Shown here: positions 35,001 through 48,055 of the stretch, one piece after another
How the letters are laid out: each line of letters begins with the position of its first letter
How positions within the stretch are numbered: position 1 is the stretch's first letter
Assembly (NCBI RefSeq): GCF_907164915.1
Contig: NC_061867.1
Coordinates: 23,033,308 to 23,097,307, forward strand
Length of the DNA: 64,000 nt
Direction: 5' to 3'
From: Impatiens glandulifera
Lineage: Eukaryota > Streptophyta > Magnoliopsida > Ericales > Balsaminaceae
The notes under the pieces: model-generated
What the model was told of the DNA's origin: nothing
Seen by the model: the letters and a program-made list of their open reading frames with translations, nothing else
Databases searched by the model: none
Program-made: the position numbers and the translations under genes

Positions 35001-35900
35001 ACCCGATTACGATTTTTTATTTATTTCAAAACCTTAATGGATTGTTTGAAATTGATTTTTATTTTACACTTTTGTATTTAATTTTGATATTTTTAAATAC
35101 ACAAAATATTAAAATAAATATGGTAAATAGTTACCAATTTTTGTGTGTGCATATTTTAGGGTTAAATAAATAATTTTGGGGATGAAATGGGTACCTCATT
35201 TCACCCTAAATTATTTATTTTAATCCCTTGATATTTTCTAAAATTATTGTAAGATAAATGAGTACAACATTTATCCCCAATATTTTTTTTTTTTATTTTG
35301 GCCATTTTTCTTGATTAATTAGGCTTTAATTATCATAATTATTAATATAATTAATTGTTTTAATTGGGTTTTGGATTTGGGGTTAATTATTTTGATTTTA
35401 TTTATTCAAAAATAAATCAAAATAATTATTTCAATTTTATAAATTGGTGTGTAAATTTTTAGTACTTACATATGCATATTTTATATTTTGTACACAAAAA
35501 TCAAATGATCCACATAAATGTGGACAATCACCATTACCTTTAGGTTAATCAAGAAAATAAAGAAAAACAATTAAATCGTACAAATAAAATTTTAGGCCAA
35601 AATTAATTTGGTAGAGACCTATAGAATATTATGGGATATTATTGCCTTTGACCCTTTCCTACACGTAACCAAACGTCAAACTAGAAAAAATCTAGTTTTG
35701 GCATGTATACACCTAGATTATTTTCTTAATTTAAAAAATAAGTTGGCGAGTCTTTAGGCGAGAGGTTATAATCGAAAACTTAAAAGGACATATGGCAACT
35801 TCCTATTAAAATATCAATCTCTCTCAAATTCAATGGGAATGTATGTTATGGAGTTTCCTATAAAGTATTTTCTTTAACATTTTATATTTCTATGTGATGT
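32098..35900. repeat. R1 repeat copy B, main segment
   Basis: It resumes the copy A order after the copia insertion: ggtgttgtacctttcaaga, cccaatagagct, tttggtgatactt, aaaatggtttggggctc, the CTCGGTC array (33105-33685), gatcaaacatgatc, tagccttccaaggtcggttgatc, a CpG-rich patch (34740-34990), ggggatgaaatgggtac. The right end near 35900 is set by loss of similarity to the piece at 42740-43110. A duplicated word, gtcccaagcattgggttcat, occurs at 33062 and again at 33145. There is no coding gene. The open frame at 34772-35173 is interrupted in copy A. Confidence 0.65.
33105..33685. repeat. Degenerate CTCGGTC minisatellite inside R1 copy B
   Basis: It has more than twenty scattered variants of CTCGGTC, TTCAGTCGG and CTTGGTC at 20-30 base intervals, matching the array of copy A at 10505-10815 but longer. 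Confidence 0.7.
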
Positions 35901-36150
35901 ATAAAAATATATCAAGAGCAAAATAAATAGTGGAAGGATACCGTAATTCAAACTTGGTGATTCCTTAATAATCCTGCACAACTCTACTAGGGTGTAGTTA
36001 GATGTTTAACTAAAAACAATATTTGTCCATTTAAAAATACACTTTTTACACGAAAAATTAAAACGAAAGGGTATATTACCCACAACTTTCTTAACGACGT
36101 AGCATCGAGGCGTACGTTATGTGACGTGTTCCATGCACCTATTGGTATAT

Positions 36151-37085
36151 TGATAGGATCAGTGCAATCAATAGAGACGGGGTCTGACTATTGTTAGACA
36201 CTTCGGATAAACGGATTGATAGAAATCCTGTTAAGGATTAATATCACTTTTTATTCTTTACAAACCTTCACAAACTCTTGAAACGATTCAAGTGCGGAAC
36301 TGTTTGGTTGGGTTTGAAGCTTTGAACAAATGAATAATGAAAGACATAAGTTAAAGAACACAACAAGTTGTTTATGGATGTTCGGATCTAACTCTCCTAC
36401 GTCACCCCTTCTTCCAACAACCGGAAGGATTTCACTAAACTTCTTTGAATCAAATACAGATTACTGAATAGCTAACACTTTGTTGAACAGAACACACTCT
36501 GTTCAACTTACAATATGCTCAATAATATCTCTCAGCTAAATAGTGTTTTTGATTTTCTCTCTTAAAATTTGAAAATGATGTACAATCAATAAAAGCAAGA
36601 GTGATGAATAAGATTGTAAAAAATGAGCAGAGTAATCGGTGATTCGTCCGTTGTCCTTGAGCACCTATTTGTAGAAGAGGGACACCAACGGCCGAATCTT
36701 TTTCATGGACACGTGACACACGCCCATAAGATAACCGCCTAAAGGAAAAAGTACATCAGACTCAATGCTCATGGAACGTGGCCGTACTGAACGATAGTGT
36801 GTCGGATATCCTTCTACAACTGTCCTTTACTAAACAAGTAGTGGGAGGGATATTTTCGTACGTGGCGTTCATTAATTTGATGTAAATAGCTGGCGTACTG
36901 GTCTATAAGAGAAAGTGAAGCAGGAGTAGCGTACAACTAGTTGATCGTGGGTAGACGTATGCTAACTTTAAACTGCTGCTGAAGCGAGGCATTAGACGTG
37001 CTCCATTAACTGCCAAGTCTAAGGGAGTTAGACGCCAACGTCTAACAGCGAGTTCCATTAGACCACCAAGTCTTCTAATTAAAAA
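36151..37085 (-). repeat. Truncated inverted LTR of the copia element 2 family
   Basis: On the minus strand it ends CCTATCA at 36151. It carries the cacttctt-free family blocks: on the plus strand tatggatgttcggatct, cctacgtcaccccttcttcc, cagaacacactctgttcaac and cattagacgtgctccattaa. Only a few TTAGACG palindromes (36985-37075) remain, and the TGTTGGG start is absent. It is therefore a solo or broken LTR. Its tcgcttcagcagc and gagcacgtctaatg words make it closer to the 5' LTR of element 2 than to the 3' LTR. Confidence 0.8.
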
Positions 37086-37499
37086 TGGTTAGAATTCACT
37101 ATGATCACGTTCATGCCAAAATGAAAATCCAGTCATCTCCTCTAATAGTACAATGAAGCTCCGACGGTAGATTGTAGGGTGAATTAGGTCTTCAAACTAG
37201 TCCAAACTAATCCTAAATCATTCAAGGAGCTCACATATAATCAACCAAACCTAATAAATTTCTATGTTAGGAAGAAAGTTCAGGTAGAATCTTGAAATTC
37301 AACTTGATTTTTCAGTTAGTGATTGAATCTAGGGTGATGCGTTCTAAGTTTGGCATGATTCAAGGATTGAGTTAAATCACAATTCAGCCATAATCGTGAG
37401 TATTTTGATAAAAAAATAAAATGCAAAAGAAGATTAGGTAAAATGTTTGGTTTAGTTTTATATTATGCATGTCAATTGTTCGACAATATGCTTGAGAAG
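37086..37499. other. Spacer before the Ty3 remnant
   Basis: No motif is recognised. It is probably decayed internal sequence of the Ty3 element that follows. Confidence 0.4.
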
Positions 37500-39165
37500 T
37501 ATTTTCTTAAACATATTTCGTAGTCACTAATAATGAGGCTAAGTATGAAGCGTGTTTATCGGGAATGTAATTGGTATATGAAAAAGAAGTCAAACAGCTT
37601 GAAGTGACTATAGATTCAAATCTTGTTATATCTTAGGGTGGAGAGTGGCAAGTGAAAGGCGATAATTAGAATCCCTACCACACTTATCAAACACATCTTA
37701 TCAACATGTTTGAACATGTGACATTTGTGCACACACCAAGAAGTTAAAAATCACTTTGCTGATGTATTGATAACTCTCGCGGCTATGACTCAAATTTCAG
37801 AAGACATCAAGATTAAACCACACAAAATCATAAAGAAGGATAATCGGGCCTATGAAAAATAGACTATTGCCAGCAATGAGGTATCTTTCCCAACCTGATA
37901 CGAATGTATACAAAATACATCGAATATGGAGAGTCACCGTCACACTTAAAGAAGAAGGAAAGACAGGAACTACTCCAATATACCAAGAATTATGTGATAA
38001 TAAGGTAAGCTTAATCAACGATCCTTCGTTGGAAAAAACTTATTGTGTTTAGATCGATTTGAATGGATGAAAATCATGAAAGAGGTACATTCTAGGTCAT
38101 GTGGGCCGCATATGAATGGAATGACTTTGGAGAAGAAAATCACATGACTTGTGTATTACTAGCAAAACATAGAAAAATAGTGCGTCAACTATGTCAAAAG
38201 CTTTCCCCAATGTCAAATTTATTCCAATCTGAAATATACCCCAACTTTGCTTTAATAATATGAAATTAGCGTGACCTTTTTCCACCTAGGGGTGGACATA
38301 ATAGGTAAATATATATATATATATATGCATGTGTCGAATGGTCATGAGTTTATATTGGTTGCCATTGATTAGTTTACAAAGTGGGTTGAATTTGCCTCAT
38401 ATAAGATGTCCTCACATGTTGCCAAGTTTATTCGATGCAGCATAGTCAACATATATGAAATCCTGCATTCAATAATATTTGACAACGGAAGACATTTCAG
38501 AGGAAAGGTGCTCAAAATGCTGACTGAATTCAAGATTGAACATCGCAAATCTTCACCTTATTGACCACAAACTAATGGGGCGGTCAAAGACACAGACAAA
38601 AATGTGATAACCATTCTTAAGAAAATAACTCAAACATATATGGATTGACATGAAAATCTACCTTATACTTCATGAGGTTATCGAACGACTTCCTAGACCT
38701 TTATAGGTGAAACACCCTACTCGTTGGTGTACGGAATGGAGGTTGTTCAACCGATTGAAATTGAGTTACCTACTCTAAGAGTGATTCTTGAATGTTAGGT
38801 TATCAAAGATGACTGTGTAAAGTCTCGATATGATCAACTTGCACTGAAGTAGGATAAGAGATTGCATGCCCATTGTAAAACACATGCCTACTAAACAGAA
38901 TATTTAATGCATTCAACAAAAAAGTAAAGACGAGAAATTTACAAGAGGGAGATTTAGTGCTGAAAAATACTAGAGAGATTGTGAATCCAATAGGAAACTT
39001 TAAACCCTAGAGGGAGGGTCCATACATTGTCAAAAGAATCTTGTTAGGTGGAGCAACGAGGTTGGCCACGCTCGACGGAGAAGAATCATTGGCTCCCTTC
39101 AATCTAGACTCTCATAAGAAGTATTATGTCTGTATCAAAAGGAAAGGGAATGTGATGTGAATGTA
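37500..39165 (+). pseudogene. Decayed Ty3-gypsy RNase H-integrase
   Basis: The RNase H part reads TNNEAKYEACLSGM, KQLEVTIDSNLVIS and FVHTPRS with several stops. After about 240 bases, integrase follows in shifting frames: MKEVHSRSCGPHMNG, CPQCQIYS-like zinc region, GVDII, NGHEFILVAID, FTKWVEFASYKM, IIFDNGRHFRGK, SPY.PQTNGAVKDTDKN, and a late GPYIVKRILLGGATRL. The first two catalytic Asp codons can be seen, but the Glu after QTNGAV is Lys. The SNGHEFILVAID and LITLAAM-like words resemble the Tat/Athila side of Ty3 elements. LTRs were not found. It is long dead. Confidence 0.8.
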
Positions 39166-42100
39166 TCTTGAGATTAAAGAATGACAAATGAAACCCTCAA
39201 TTTTCTAAAAATTGAGAATCGTTCTAAAAAATTCAAGAATTTTGAAAAAAATTCAAAATGTGTGTTCCATTAAATTATACAAAACCCATATATCAATAAA
39301 AATAAAAATAAAAACAAAAGAGTTGTGTTAAAAAAAGATTCCCTATGTCAACACAAGCAAAATTTTCAAATTTATTTTTCATGCATCAAATTATATGTGG
39401 ACCTCAATCCCCGTTTATAAGGATATATAGGCAACCTCCAAGTAGGTTTGGTCTTTTTTGTCCAAAATTATTCCTTCAAAGGAATGGAAAACCTGAAACC
39501 CTTAGTTTACACTAGGGGCATTTTTTTCATAAAAATGCATGAACATTATTTGCATCACATACATCATTTTGTTTTATCAAGAGTGCATTACATATCATCG
39601 TGTGAGTCTTGTCTTTCAATTAATGAACATTACAAAACCTTCCGCATGTTTATAAGGTCAAAAATTTTAAGAGTTTGTTTCTAAAACCTTTCAACATTGT
39701 ACTAAATTTTGTGATTTCAAACCATTGTTTCGTTTTTGAAGAAAAAGAAATTGAACTACCTTTGGATATGACCTATTCCACGAGGATAAATATACAACTT
39801 TTCAAATAAGTTTGGTCAAGATCATTGAAAAATTGTTATCATTCTGAAGTGGAGAAGATCGAGATCTCTTTCATTGGAATCAACAAGGACACGATAAAAC
39901 GAGTAAGTTTTAAGATTAACTCTTAAACAATGTATTGTTTCAAATGCAAAGTGAGTTTGAAAGACTCCATAAAATTCACACGAAAGAGTATATATTTCAG
40001 TTCCTCCTGGTATCTTATAAATCGCTAAAAATATTTTAGACATAATGAAGCCCAACATTCAAAGTCTTTTTAGATTGTGATTAAAGCTAACCAGTAGTTG
40101 GGTAAGAGTCAAACATTTAAAACCTTTTTAGCTTGCGGTCAAAGTTAACTCATACCTAGGTCAAAAGTCAAATGTCAATCATTTAAAGCCTTTTTAGCTT
40201 GTGATCAAACTTAACCCGTAGTTGCGTCAAAACTAACATGTAACTGAGTCAAAAGTCAAACCTTCAAAACCATCTAGCTCGTGGTCAAAAGTCAAACCTT
40301 TAAAGTATTTTTATTTCTCGGACTATTAAATGAGAAATTATTTTTGGAGAAATTTAAGGGTTTTTTTAAATTAAAATTACCTTAGATAACAAAAAAATAA
40401 AATAAAAATGTTTTTATATATTATGAATATTTTATTCAAAAAAGTTAATTAAATTTGTTTTTTAAATTAGATTTAGTTAATTATAAATAAATAAAATTAT
40501 AAGTGTTAAGGGTATAATGCTTAGTCTTTTATTATTTTTTTTTATAATTTTTTAATTGTTAAATTTAAAAGTTAGTTAGTTTAGTAAATAAGTTATAAAG
40601 TTAGTTAGTCTTTTAATTGGAAAGTTAACAGATTAGTTTGAAGCTAGTTGTTATCCTTAACCATTAATATTTTATTTGATTTTATTCCATTGTTGTATGG
40701 TAACATCAAGAAAATCAAAATTTGGAAGATCATAGAGATTCAATGGCCAAGAACTCAAAAAGAAGAACCAAGTTTCATGAAAGAATGTTAGATCCATCAA
40801 AAAGATTCAAGAAATGTGAGAAGGGCCAGATCTACCAAGAAAGAGGCCTAAATTTCGAAATTAAGGTGCAAGTCAAAGTCATTTCAAATCAGAGTTAAAG
40901 TTAATGCATGAATCCAATCTAGGGATCTTACCGGTGACCTGAACTAATATCTTACCCAAAATCCAAACAAAAAGAAGGTGTTAGAGCCTCTTAGAACCTT
41001 CTATCCATGAGCCATAAAAAAAGGAGGGAATACGAGAATTTTGAAATTCAAATGTTAAGTTTATGAGGTGTAAATCAAATTACACCAAGTTATGACAGCA
41101 AAGTATTTTAATTCTATTGACATATCTATAGAAGAGGACATCCAGCTCACCATTATGACACATTAAAAGAGAAGAAAAAGATTTTCCCGACTTCAAGGAA
41201 GGAGCGTCAAAACAACTTTACTCCCAATTTGAATTAAAAAATCTCATGACTTTTGAGTTCCATGAGAATAGGTAGTTTGTTAGCTTCCCCGTGACTTGGT
41301 AGATTATTTTGTAAATGAGTTTTTGGGCTTTAAGATTTTCAAGCTCCCTATATAAACACAAACTGAAATATCTATGAAGAACACATTTCTCGATTAAAAT
41401 GTTCACTCCCTTATGCCCCTAGATTTCTCCTTTAATTAAACTTCTGAACCTGAGTAAGATCAACAACTAGTGTGGTACAACTAATGTGGTTGTGTTTAAA
41501 GCATCTTTCTTAGGGTTTTTGATAGCCTACCTTTGAGATCAAGAACATTGCAGTCAATGTAAGCTCCTTGATCTCACTTCCAATTTTCCTTGTCTTTTGC
41601 CATTTCAAATAATAAAAAAAATGCTGTCTTTTTCTATTCATCATTGCTTGCATGATCATAAATTGTGTTCGTTGATTAAACTTTATGCCTTATTCATATA
41701 ACATATGTAATTATTATAAATAAATACCAAAAAATAAATTAAGAAATAGAAACTTAAACCAAAAGTAAACCAAGAAAACCAAAAACTCTTTGTAAAATAA
41801 AAAATCGTCCGAGAACTGACCATTTTGATGTTGATCGATTAAGATCCTCAAATAAATGTTTGAATTTGAATCTTTCTAAAATAAAAGTGTTTAATAAAAT
41901 TTTTGAACATTTAAACCCAAAATGTTTTTAATTTAATAATGAATAAGGGGTGGATGGCTAAGAAAAAGTTTCTACATTTTCTTGGTTGTTTTGGATTTTA
42001 AATATTTTGAATCTTTGATTTCCTTTATATTATGTAAATATAATGCAATACTAACAATGTAGTGCAAAAATATATGAGTTTGTAGCCATTATTGGCTACC

Positions 42101-42739
42101 TATTTGATTAAAATTAGGAAAATCACTCGTTCGACCGAGAAAAAGAAAAAAATAGCAAATTTCCGAGCCTCAGCTACTCTTCCGGAGCTCCTTTAGCACT
42201 TATTCTTCCCATTCTTGGAGCTTCAACGACATTTCAAGAGTCCCATTAGCACTTTTTTTCCAATCAATGTTTAATTTTATTTTTGTTTTTTCTTGCCGAA
42301 GACCTAGATTTCTATTTAGCTTTCTTTCCTTTGGGATTTTGTTTAGTTTTATGTTGTAAGTTTGTGCCTTTTGTGATCCTAGGTTAGAAAATTTTAAATC
42401 AAAACACAACTTCAAATTGAACACAACATTAAACACAAAAATTAACTAAAAATATTAAATATTTACCATTGGGTTTGAATTTTAAAATCATAAAACTCTA
42501 AAAAAAAACAAGAAAACAATATAGAATCACAAAAGCCAAATACAAAAATCATAAAATATAAAAACACAAAAACACTTTCACAAAATAAATACTCAACTAA
42601 ATAAATTTTTAAAATGATAATACTTAAGCTAATTAATCCTTGATATATACACATGTTTAGTCTCTTAAACTTTAGAATAAAACCTTAAGTGTCCATTAAT
42701 TTTTCTAGGCTATATATGTTGTTTTTATTATTATACTTT
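39166..42739. other. Long AT-rich non-coding stretch after the Ty3 remnant
   Basis: No gene is recognised. The piece from 39400 repeats a loose word (ggatatataggcaacctccaa at 39419, gataaatatacaacttttcaa at 39784). A minisatellite lies at 40060-40310. The rest is AT-rich with short frames only. It may be the 3' untranslated part of the Ty3 element. Nothing in it marks an LTR start. Confidence 0.45.
40060..40315. repeat. Degenerate tandem repeat (aaagcctttttagcttgtggtc type)
   Basis: Four or five diverged units of 50-70 bases share agtcaaacctttaaa and ttttagcttgtggtca words. Confidence 0.7.
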
Positions 42740-43110
42740 CTTTTCTTTTTATTGTACAAACTTGCACAAGATCTATGTCAAAATGGTTAAATTCACCCAT
42801 TAGTTTAGGATATACATGTAAAAAATAGAAAAACTAAAATGTAAAGGATAAATTATTTTTAAAAATGTCAAAATTAATTTAGTAAAGACCTTATAGTCAT
42901 TGTGGGACATAATAGTCTTTGATCATTTCCACATGTAACCAAGCACAAACATCTAAAATTATCACCTAATCGTGAGGTTTAATAGAACTAAATCGAAAAC
43001 TCTAAATAGGCCTTTGAATGACTTCCCATTAAACATTTAAGTCTCTCCCAGATTCAATTGGATTGTAAGGTATGAAGTCATCTACAAAGCCTCGTTTTTT
43101 ACATAAATTT
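42740..43110. repeat. R1-related fragment (copy C)
   Basis: Blocks such as aaaattaatttagtaaagacc, atgggatattattgcctttga-like, aatcgaaaact and tctctcccagattcaatt match copy B at about 35560-35860 in the same order. It ties the decayed Ty3 element at 37.5-39.2 kb to the R1 family by position, but similarity is moderate. Confidence 0.55.
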
Positions 43111-43685
43111 TCCATAATATTAAAATTAATTCCACTCACTTATTTATAAAAATCTTGAATGGACAAAAAAAAAATCAAACTTTCGTCGCGGCATAAAAGT
43201 CACGCAGAGTTCTTTTGCATATCGTTTGGGACATTCGACGCTTAGTTGGAACGTGAATTTTGGACAGCTTTAAGACAAATTACGCTTTAGTTCACCACAA
43301 AAATAACATTAATTGTTTATTAGATATGCATGATATTTGGGGATCAAATGTGAAGGTAGTATAAGTATAGATAGATGTATGAAGCTTATACACATATATA
43401 TTATATGTGTAGGGATTGTCAAGGTGAATGACACTCTCAATCCAGCCCTAATGACATTGTGTGATTTATTTAATGAGAAAAACTCTAGAAAAAAAACGGA
43501 TTAACTCTCTCTTCCATTAAAATTCTCTACTATTAAAAATGAGGGATATTCAATTATTGATGAGATGTACGTCCAATTGAGGCCAATTATTTGAGGCCAA
43601 TTAAAAGCTACTAGACAGAGTCTTTATTATTAAATGATTACTATATTCAAAATTGAAAATTAAAATTATTTATATCAAAATTGAA
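43111..43685. other. AT-rich spacer, nothing recognised
   Basis: No coding frame, RNA or repeat end is visible before the hAT target duplication at 43686. Confidence 0.45.
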
Positions 43686-43734
43686 AATTAAACTAGGGCT
43701 GCAAATGAGTCAAGCTACTCGTGAGCCACTCGTG

Positions 43735-43865
43735 AGCCGCTCGGTCAAAGCTCGGCTTGAGCTTAACTTTGACCGAGCTCGAGCTGAGCTCGAGCCGGCT
43801 CGTTTAAAATTCGAGTCGAGCTCGAGCTCATATAATGTTTGCTCGATGGTTTGTCGAGCTTTTTC
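43735..43865. repeat. Left subterminal TCGAGCTC array of the hAT element
   Basis: Repeated GAGCTCGAGC, CGAGCCG and GTGAGCCGCTCG words occur in both orientations. Such subterminal clusters are where hAT transposases bind in known elements. The role here is inferred. Confidence 0.75.
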
Positions 43866-44599
43866 GACCCTAAGTATATATATAATTTTTTTTATTCAAT
43901 ATTAAAACTCAAATAATATATTTTTTTCCCTCTCTTTCTCCTGAAAGCCCATATGAAGGCCCATAATCCATAAATAAAACCCTAATATCTAACACATCTA
44001 CAACTCTTCATCTAATCGCCTCATTGCCTCTTCTTTCCTTCTTTCTACATTTTCTCGTCCATGTCTCTTCTTTCATTCTTCCTTCATTTTATCTTCCATC
44101 TCCACCATTTCTTTCACTCTTAATATTTTCTTCATTCATTCTTCACCATTTCTTTAGTTCTTAATCTCTTATTCTTTAGTCTTCACATATTTTTCACTCT
44201 TCATCTCTTCATTTTCTTTTTTTGTTCTTCTTCACATCGATCTCATTCAGAAGAGTCTTACAGGTAATTAAATTTATTTTCACTTTTATGATAACTATTG
44301 TTTTTACTTTTTATTTAACTTTGATTTTTTTTACCTTAAGAAAATCCAACAACAAAGAAAGAAGGAAATCTAGCAACAAAGAAAGGAAAAAATTATATTT
44401 TATTGGTGAACTCATTTGGTAAAGTAAGTCTAGTTCATCTTTTTTCATGTATTAACAGAAATTTATGCTTATATATTTTTTTTATATATTAGGTTAAACT
44501 TAGACTTCGATTATTCTATGCATAGGTTGGATGAATAAATAGAATAATACTGATTGGTTTCGATTATTCTATAAAAAGACTAAGAAAATGACGGAAATA

Positions 44600-45040
44600 A
44601 TTTTAAAAAAAAAATAAATTATATATAATAAAAGTATATTATATATAATATTGAAAGAGATAAAAAAAGGGTTAATATATTATATATAATAAAAATAATA
44701 TTAAGATATAATAATTAGTTTAGTATAAAAAGAAATAAAATGGTTAATATTTTATTTATAATAAAATTATATTATACTTTATATTGAAAAGAGATAAAAA
44801 AAAAATGTTAATATATTATATATAATAAAAATAAATATTAAGGATATAATAATTAGCATATTATAATATATAATTATTTACGGATAAAAATGGTTAATAT
44901 ATTATATATACAAAAAAATATTTATTATATATAATATTGAAAGAGATTGTTAATATATTTTATATAATAAAAGTATAATATATATAATATTTAAAGAAAA
45001 AAAGTTAATATATTTATTATATATAATGTGGGAGAAAAAA

Positions 45041-45080
<40 letters not shown>

Positions 45081-45125
45081 ATATATAATATGTTTAGAAA
45101 AAAAAATTTATAAGATTAATAATAT
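44600..45125. repeat. TATATAATAAAA tandem arrays inside the hAT element
   Basis: Units of roughly 50-70 bases, each with gttaatatattatatataata, repeat about eight times and end in an (AT)n run at 45045-45080. The reverse complement of this array is kept in the deleted copy at 14590-15120. Confidence 0.8.
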
Positions 45126-45373
45126 ATATTATAATATAAAAATAAATAATAAATTGTTGTTATAAGTTAGATTCTTCCTATAATGTTTGAATGCACCCAA
45201 ATAATTCAAATATATATAATAATATCTAATAGAAAACATATCGAGTTAATAGATTGAACATTATTTGTTAATTAGCTTATACCTAGGTCCATTCATTCTT
45301 TTTATATTAGATGTTTGATAATTTTATTTTACCTATACTATAGGTAAAATTGACATATTTATTAATATTAAGT

Positions 45374-47330
45374 ATGTCTATGGAAGAGTCATCTCTTTTA
45401 CTTACTATAAATAGTGTCGTAGCTGAATTTAATGAGGTTGAAATTGAGATTAACACGGAAACTAGAATATCTAGTCCAGAAACACAAGAAAAGGCTGAAG
45501 AAAAGGAGGAAGAGATATTCCAAATAAAGAAAAGGAAAAAAGTTTCAGAAGTTTGGAATGATTTCGATACAGTTGGTAAATCAGGATCCACATCAAGTCT
45601 TTTGAGGCATAGATTAAGTTGTGTGAGGAGAAAACTTAATTTGCGAGTTGCTGAACAACAAACAAAGTTGAATTTTTTGCCATCCGATTCAGCTTCACCA
45701 TCCATTTATGTTTTGCATTATGGAAAATTTGATATGGAACAAATGCGAGAAGCAGCTGCTCATTGGATTATGATGAATGGTCATCCATTCACCATTCTTG
45801 AAGAAGAGGGGTTTAATTTAATGATGAAGCGTGGAATGCCAGAATTGAAAAAGATTAGTCAAATGACTTGTAGAGAAGATTGCATGAAAATTTATGAGAT
45901 GAAGAAAAAAAGATTGAAGAAACGTCTTGTGTGTGTAAATAAAGTAAGTTTGACAACAGATTGTTGGAAGTCAAAGAATCAAAAAATTGAGTACATAGTA
46001 GTCACTGGACATTGGATTGATTCTTGTTGGAATTTACATAAGAGAGTTTTAAGTTTTATTAACATTCTACCACCAAGGGGAGGTCTTCAAATTTCTGATG
46101 CCATTTTCAAGTGTATGAAAGAGTGGGGTATAGAAAACAAGGTTTTCACTATTACGGTTGATAATGCTTCCAACAATGATTCGGATATTCGATATATGAA
46201 AGATACCATTCAAAGGTCTAGAAAATTAGCATGCGGAGGAAATTTATTCCATTTCGTTGTTGTGCACATGTCTTAAATTTGTGTGTTCAAGATAGATTGA
46301 AGGAGATTGAAGATATTATAAGTAATATAAGGGAAAGTGTAGTATATGCAAATCGTTCTGAGGCAAGACGTGTGCAATTTGCAGACTATGTACAACAATT
46401 ACAGTTGAAGGACAAAAAATTGATTCGTGATTGCAAAACCAGGTGGAACTTGATTTTTGAGATGTTAAGTTGTGCACTAAAGTTCAAAGAAGTGTTTAAG
46501 ATGTTTAAAGAACGTGATCCATTTTATAGTTGTTGTCCTCATGATGAAGAATGGAATAAAGCTCAAAAGATTTGCTCATTGTTAGAGGCTTTTTGGACGG
46601 CCACTCACATTATTTCAGGTAGTGAGTATCATACTTCAAATTTATTTCTACAAGAAGTTCAAAAAATAAAGTCAGCATTGGATACATATGCACAACATGA
46701 CGATTTATTTCTAAAGGAGCTGGCTAGTAAAATGAAAAACAAATTTGATACTTATTGGGGTGACTGTAATCTGTTGATGGCAATAGCTGCCGTGTTCAAT
46801 CCAACCAAGAAAATGCTTGCAGTTGAATTTTGTTTTCCTAAGCTTTATTCTGAATTAGATGCCTCTAAGCATATCTTAAAAGTTAAAGAGGTAAATTATT
46901 CTCTTTATGAAGAGTATGTTGATGAAGAAATTAGTAACGCATCATCTTATTCCTCTGAATCTATGAGTTTTGATTCCTAAAATATTAAGAGAGATCAAAG
47001 TTCTATGTATAATTGGGATGATTTTGAAGACTATTGTGCAAAAGTAGAAACTTCGGAGAGTAAGAAATCTGAATTGATAGATTATCTTGAAAATGTCGTC
47101 TAAAGAAGGATGAGATTTCTAAAGATTTTTCATGTTTAGAATGGTGGAGGATGAATAAAATGAAATATCCAAAATTATCTAAGATAGAAGTTGACATTTT
47201 AGCAATCCCAGTGACTTTAGTGGCTTCAGAATCAACATTTAGCGCTGGAACAAGAGTCATTAATTCTTACCGTTCATCACTATCTACGAATACAGTGCAA
47301 ACTCTACTTTGTGGGGGTGATTGACTTCGA
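45374..47330 (+). pseudogene. hAT transposase (RICESLEEPER-like), broken
   Basis: The frame starts MSMEESSLLL at 45374. The N-terminal BED finger is incomplete: SEVWNDFD is followed at once by GSTSSLLRHRLSC, so the Cys-x2-Cys half is deleted. The RNase H-like core follows with LTTDCWKS (Asp at codon 196) and TVDNASNND (codon 263). A one-base loss near 46247 shifts the frame between FHF and CCAHVLNLCVQ. The second half runs to TAA at 46978. After a stretch with stops and shifts, the C-terminal dimerisation domain continues at about 47130-47330 (KYPKLSKIEVDILAIPVT, SESTFSAGTRVI, SSLSTNTVQTLLCGG), ending where TGA replaces Trp of the WLR motif. At full reading it would be about 650 residues, normal for the family. 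It is inactive. Confidence 0.9.
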
Positions 47331-47837
47331 CATATAAATGGAATGAAAAAGAAGACTAAAATAAGTTTTTATTATTAAATTCTTATGTTACATACTGAAT
47401 TTTATCACTTATTTAATTAATTTTTCAATTTTTCAGAAAGAGAAGACATATCAAGAAATTTTGTTGCCGGTATCTACATCTTAAAGTAAGTTAAATTTTA
47501 GTTATTTGTTTTAACATTTATTTTTTTTATATTAATTATTTTAAAGATTAAACATGTCATATTATTGAATGCAGGTAGTTGTACGTGTGCTATGATTGAA
47601 GAACATGAGTTAAAAAGATTAATATATTGAATGTTCAAACAATTTTTATAGTTTTGTACATTAATTTTTGAATTTTATGTTTTAGAATTTTGATTAGTAA
47701 TGGTGATTTAATGTTTTGGATTATTATGTTTTAGAATTTTGAATAGTTATGATTGTTTCATATTTTAATAATTTGAAATATCACATTTTTATTAATATGT
47801 ATGAAAGATTGATATTTTAATTTTATAAATAAATTTG

Positions 47838-48055
47838 GTTCGAGTTTGAGCTCGAATCGGGCTCGAGTTCGAGCTCGAATCGAGTTCGAGTTCGAATCGA
47901 GTTCGAGTTCGAGCTCAAGTTTGAGCTTGAAAATTAAATTTTTGTTCAAGCTTTCGAGTCGAGCCGAGCTTGTAGGTAATATAGTCGAGTCGAACTCGAG
48001 CTCAAATTTATAAGTTCGTTCGAGCTCGAGCTTCAGCAAACTTGAGCTCGGCTCG
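47838..48055. repeat. Right subterminal TCGAGTTCGAG array of the hAT element
   Basis: Runs of GAGTTCGAGCTCGAATCGAG recur about a dozen times up to 17 bases before the terminus. Confidence 0.8.

Noticed and set aside
34772..35173. 133-codon open frame, CpG-rich
   Set aside because: It lies in R1 copy B; the matching part of copy A (13740-13980) is not open, and the residues match no family I know.
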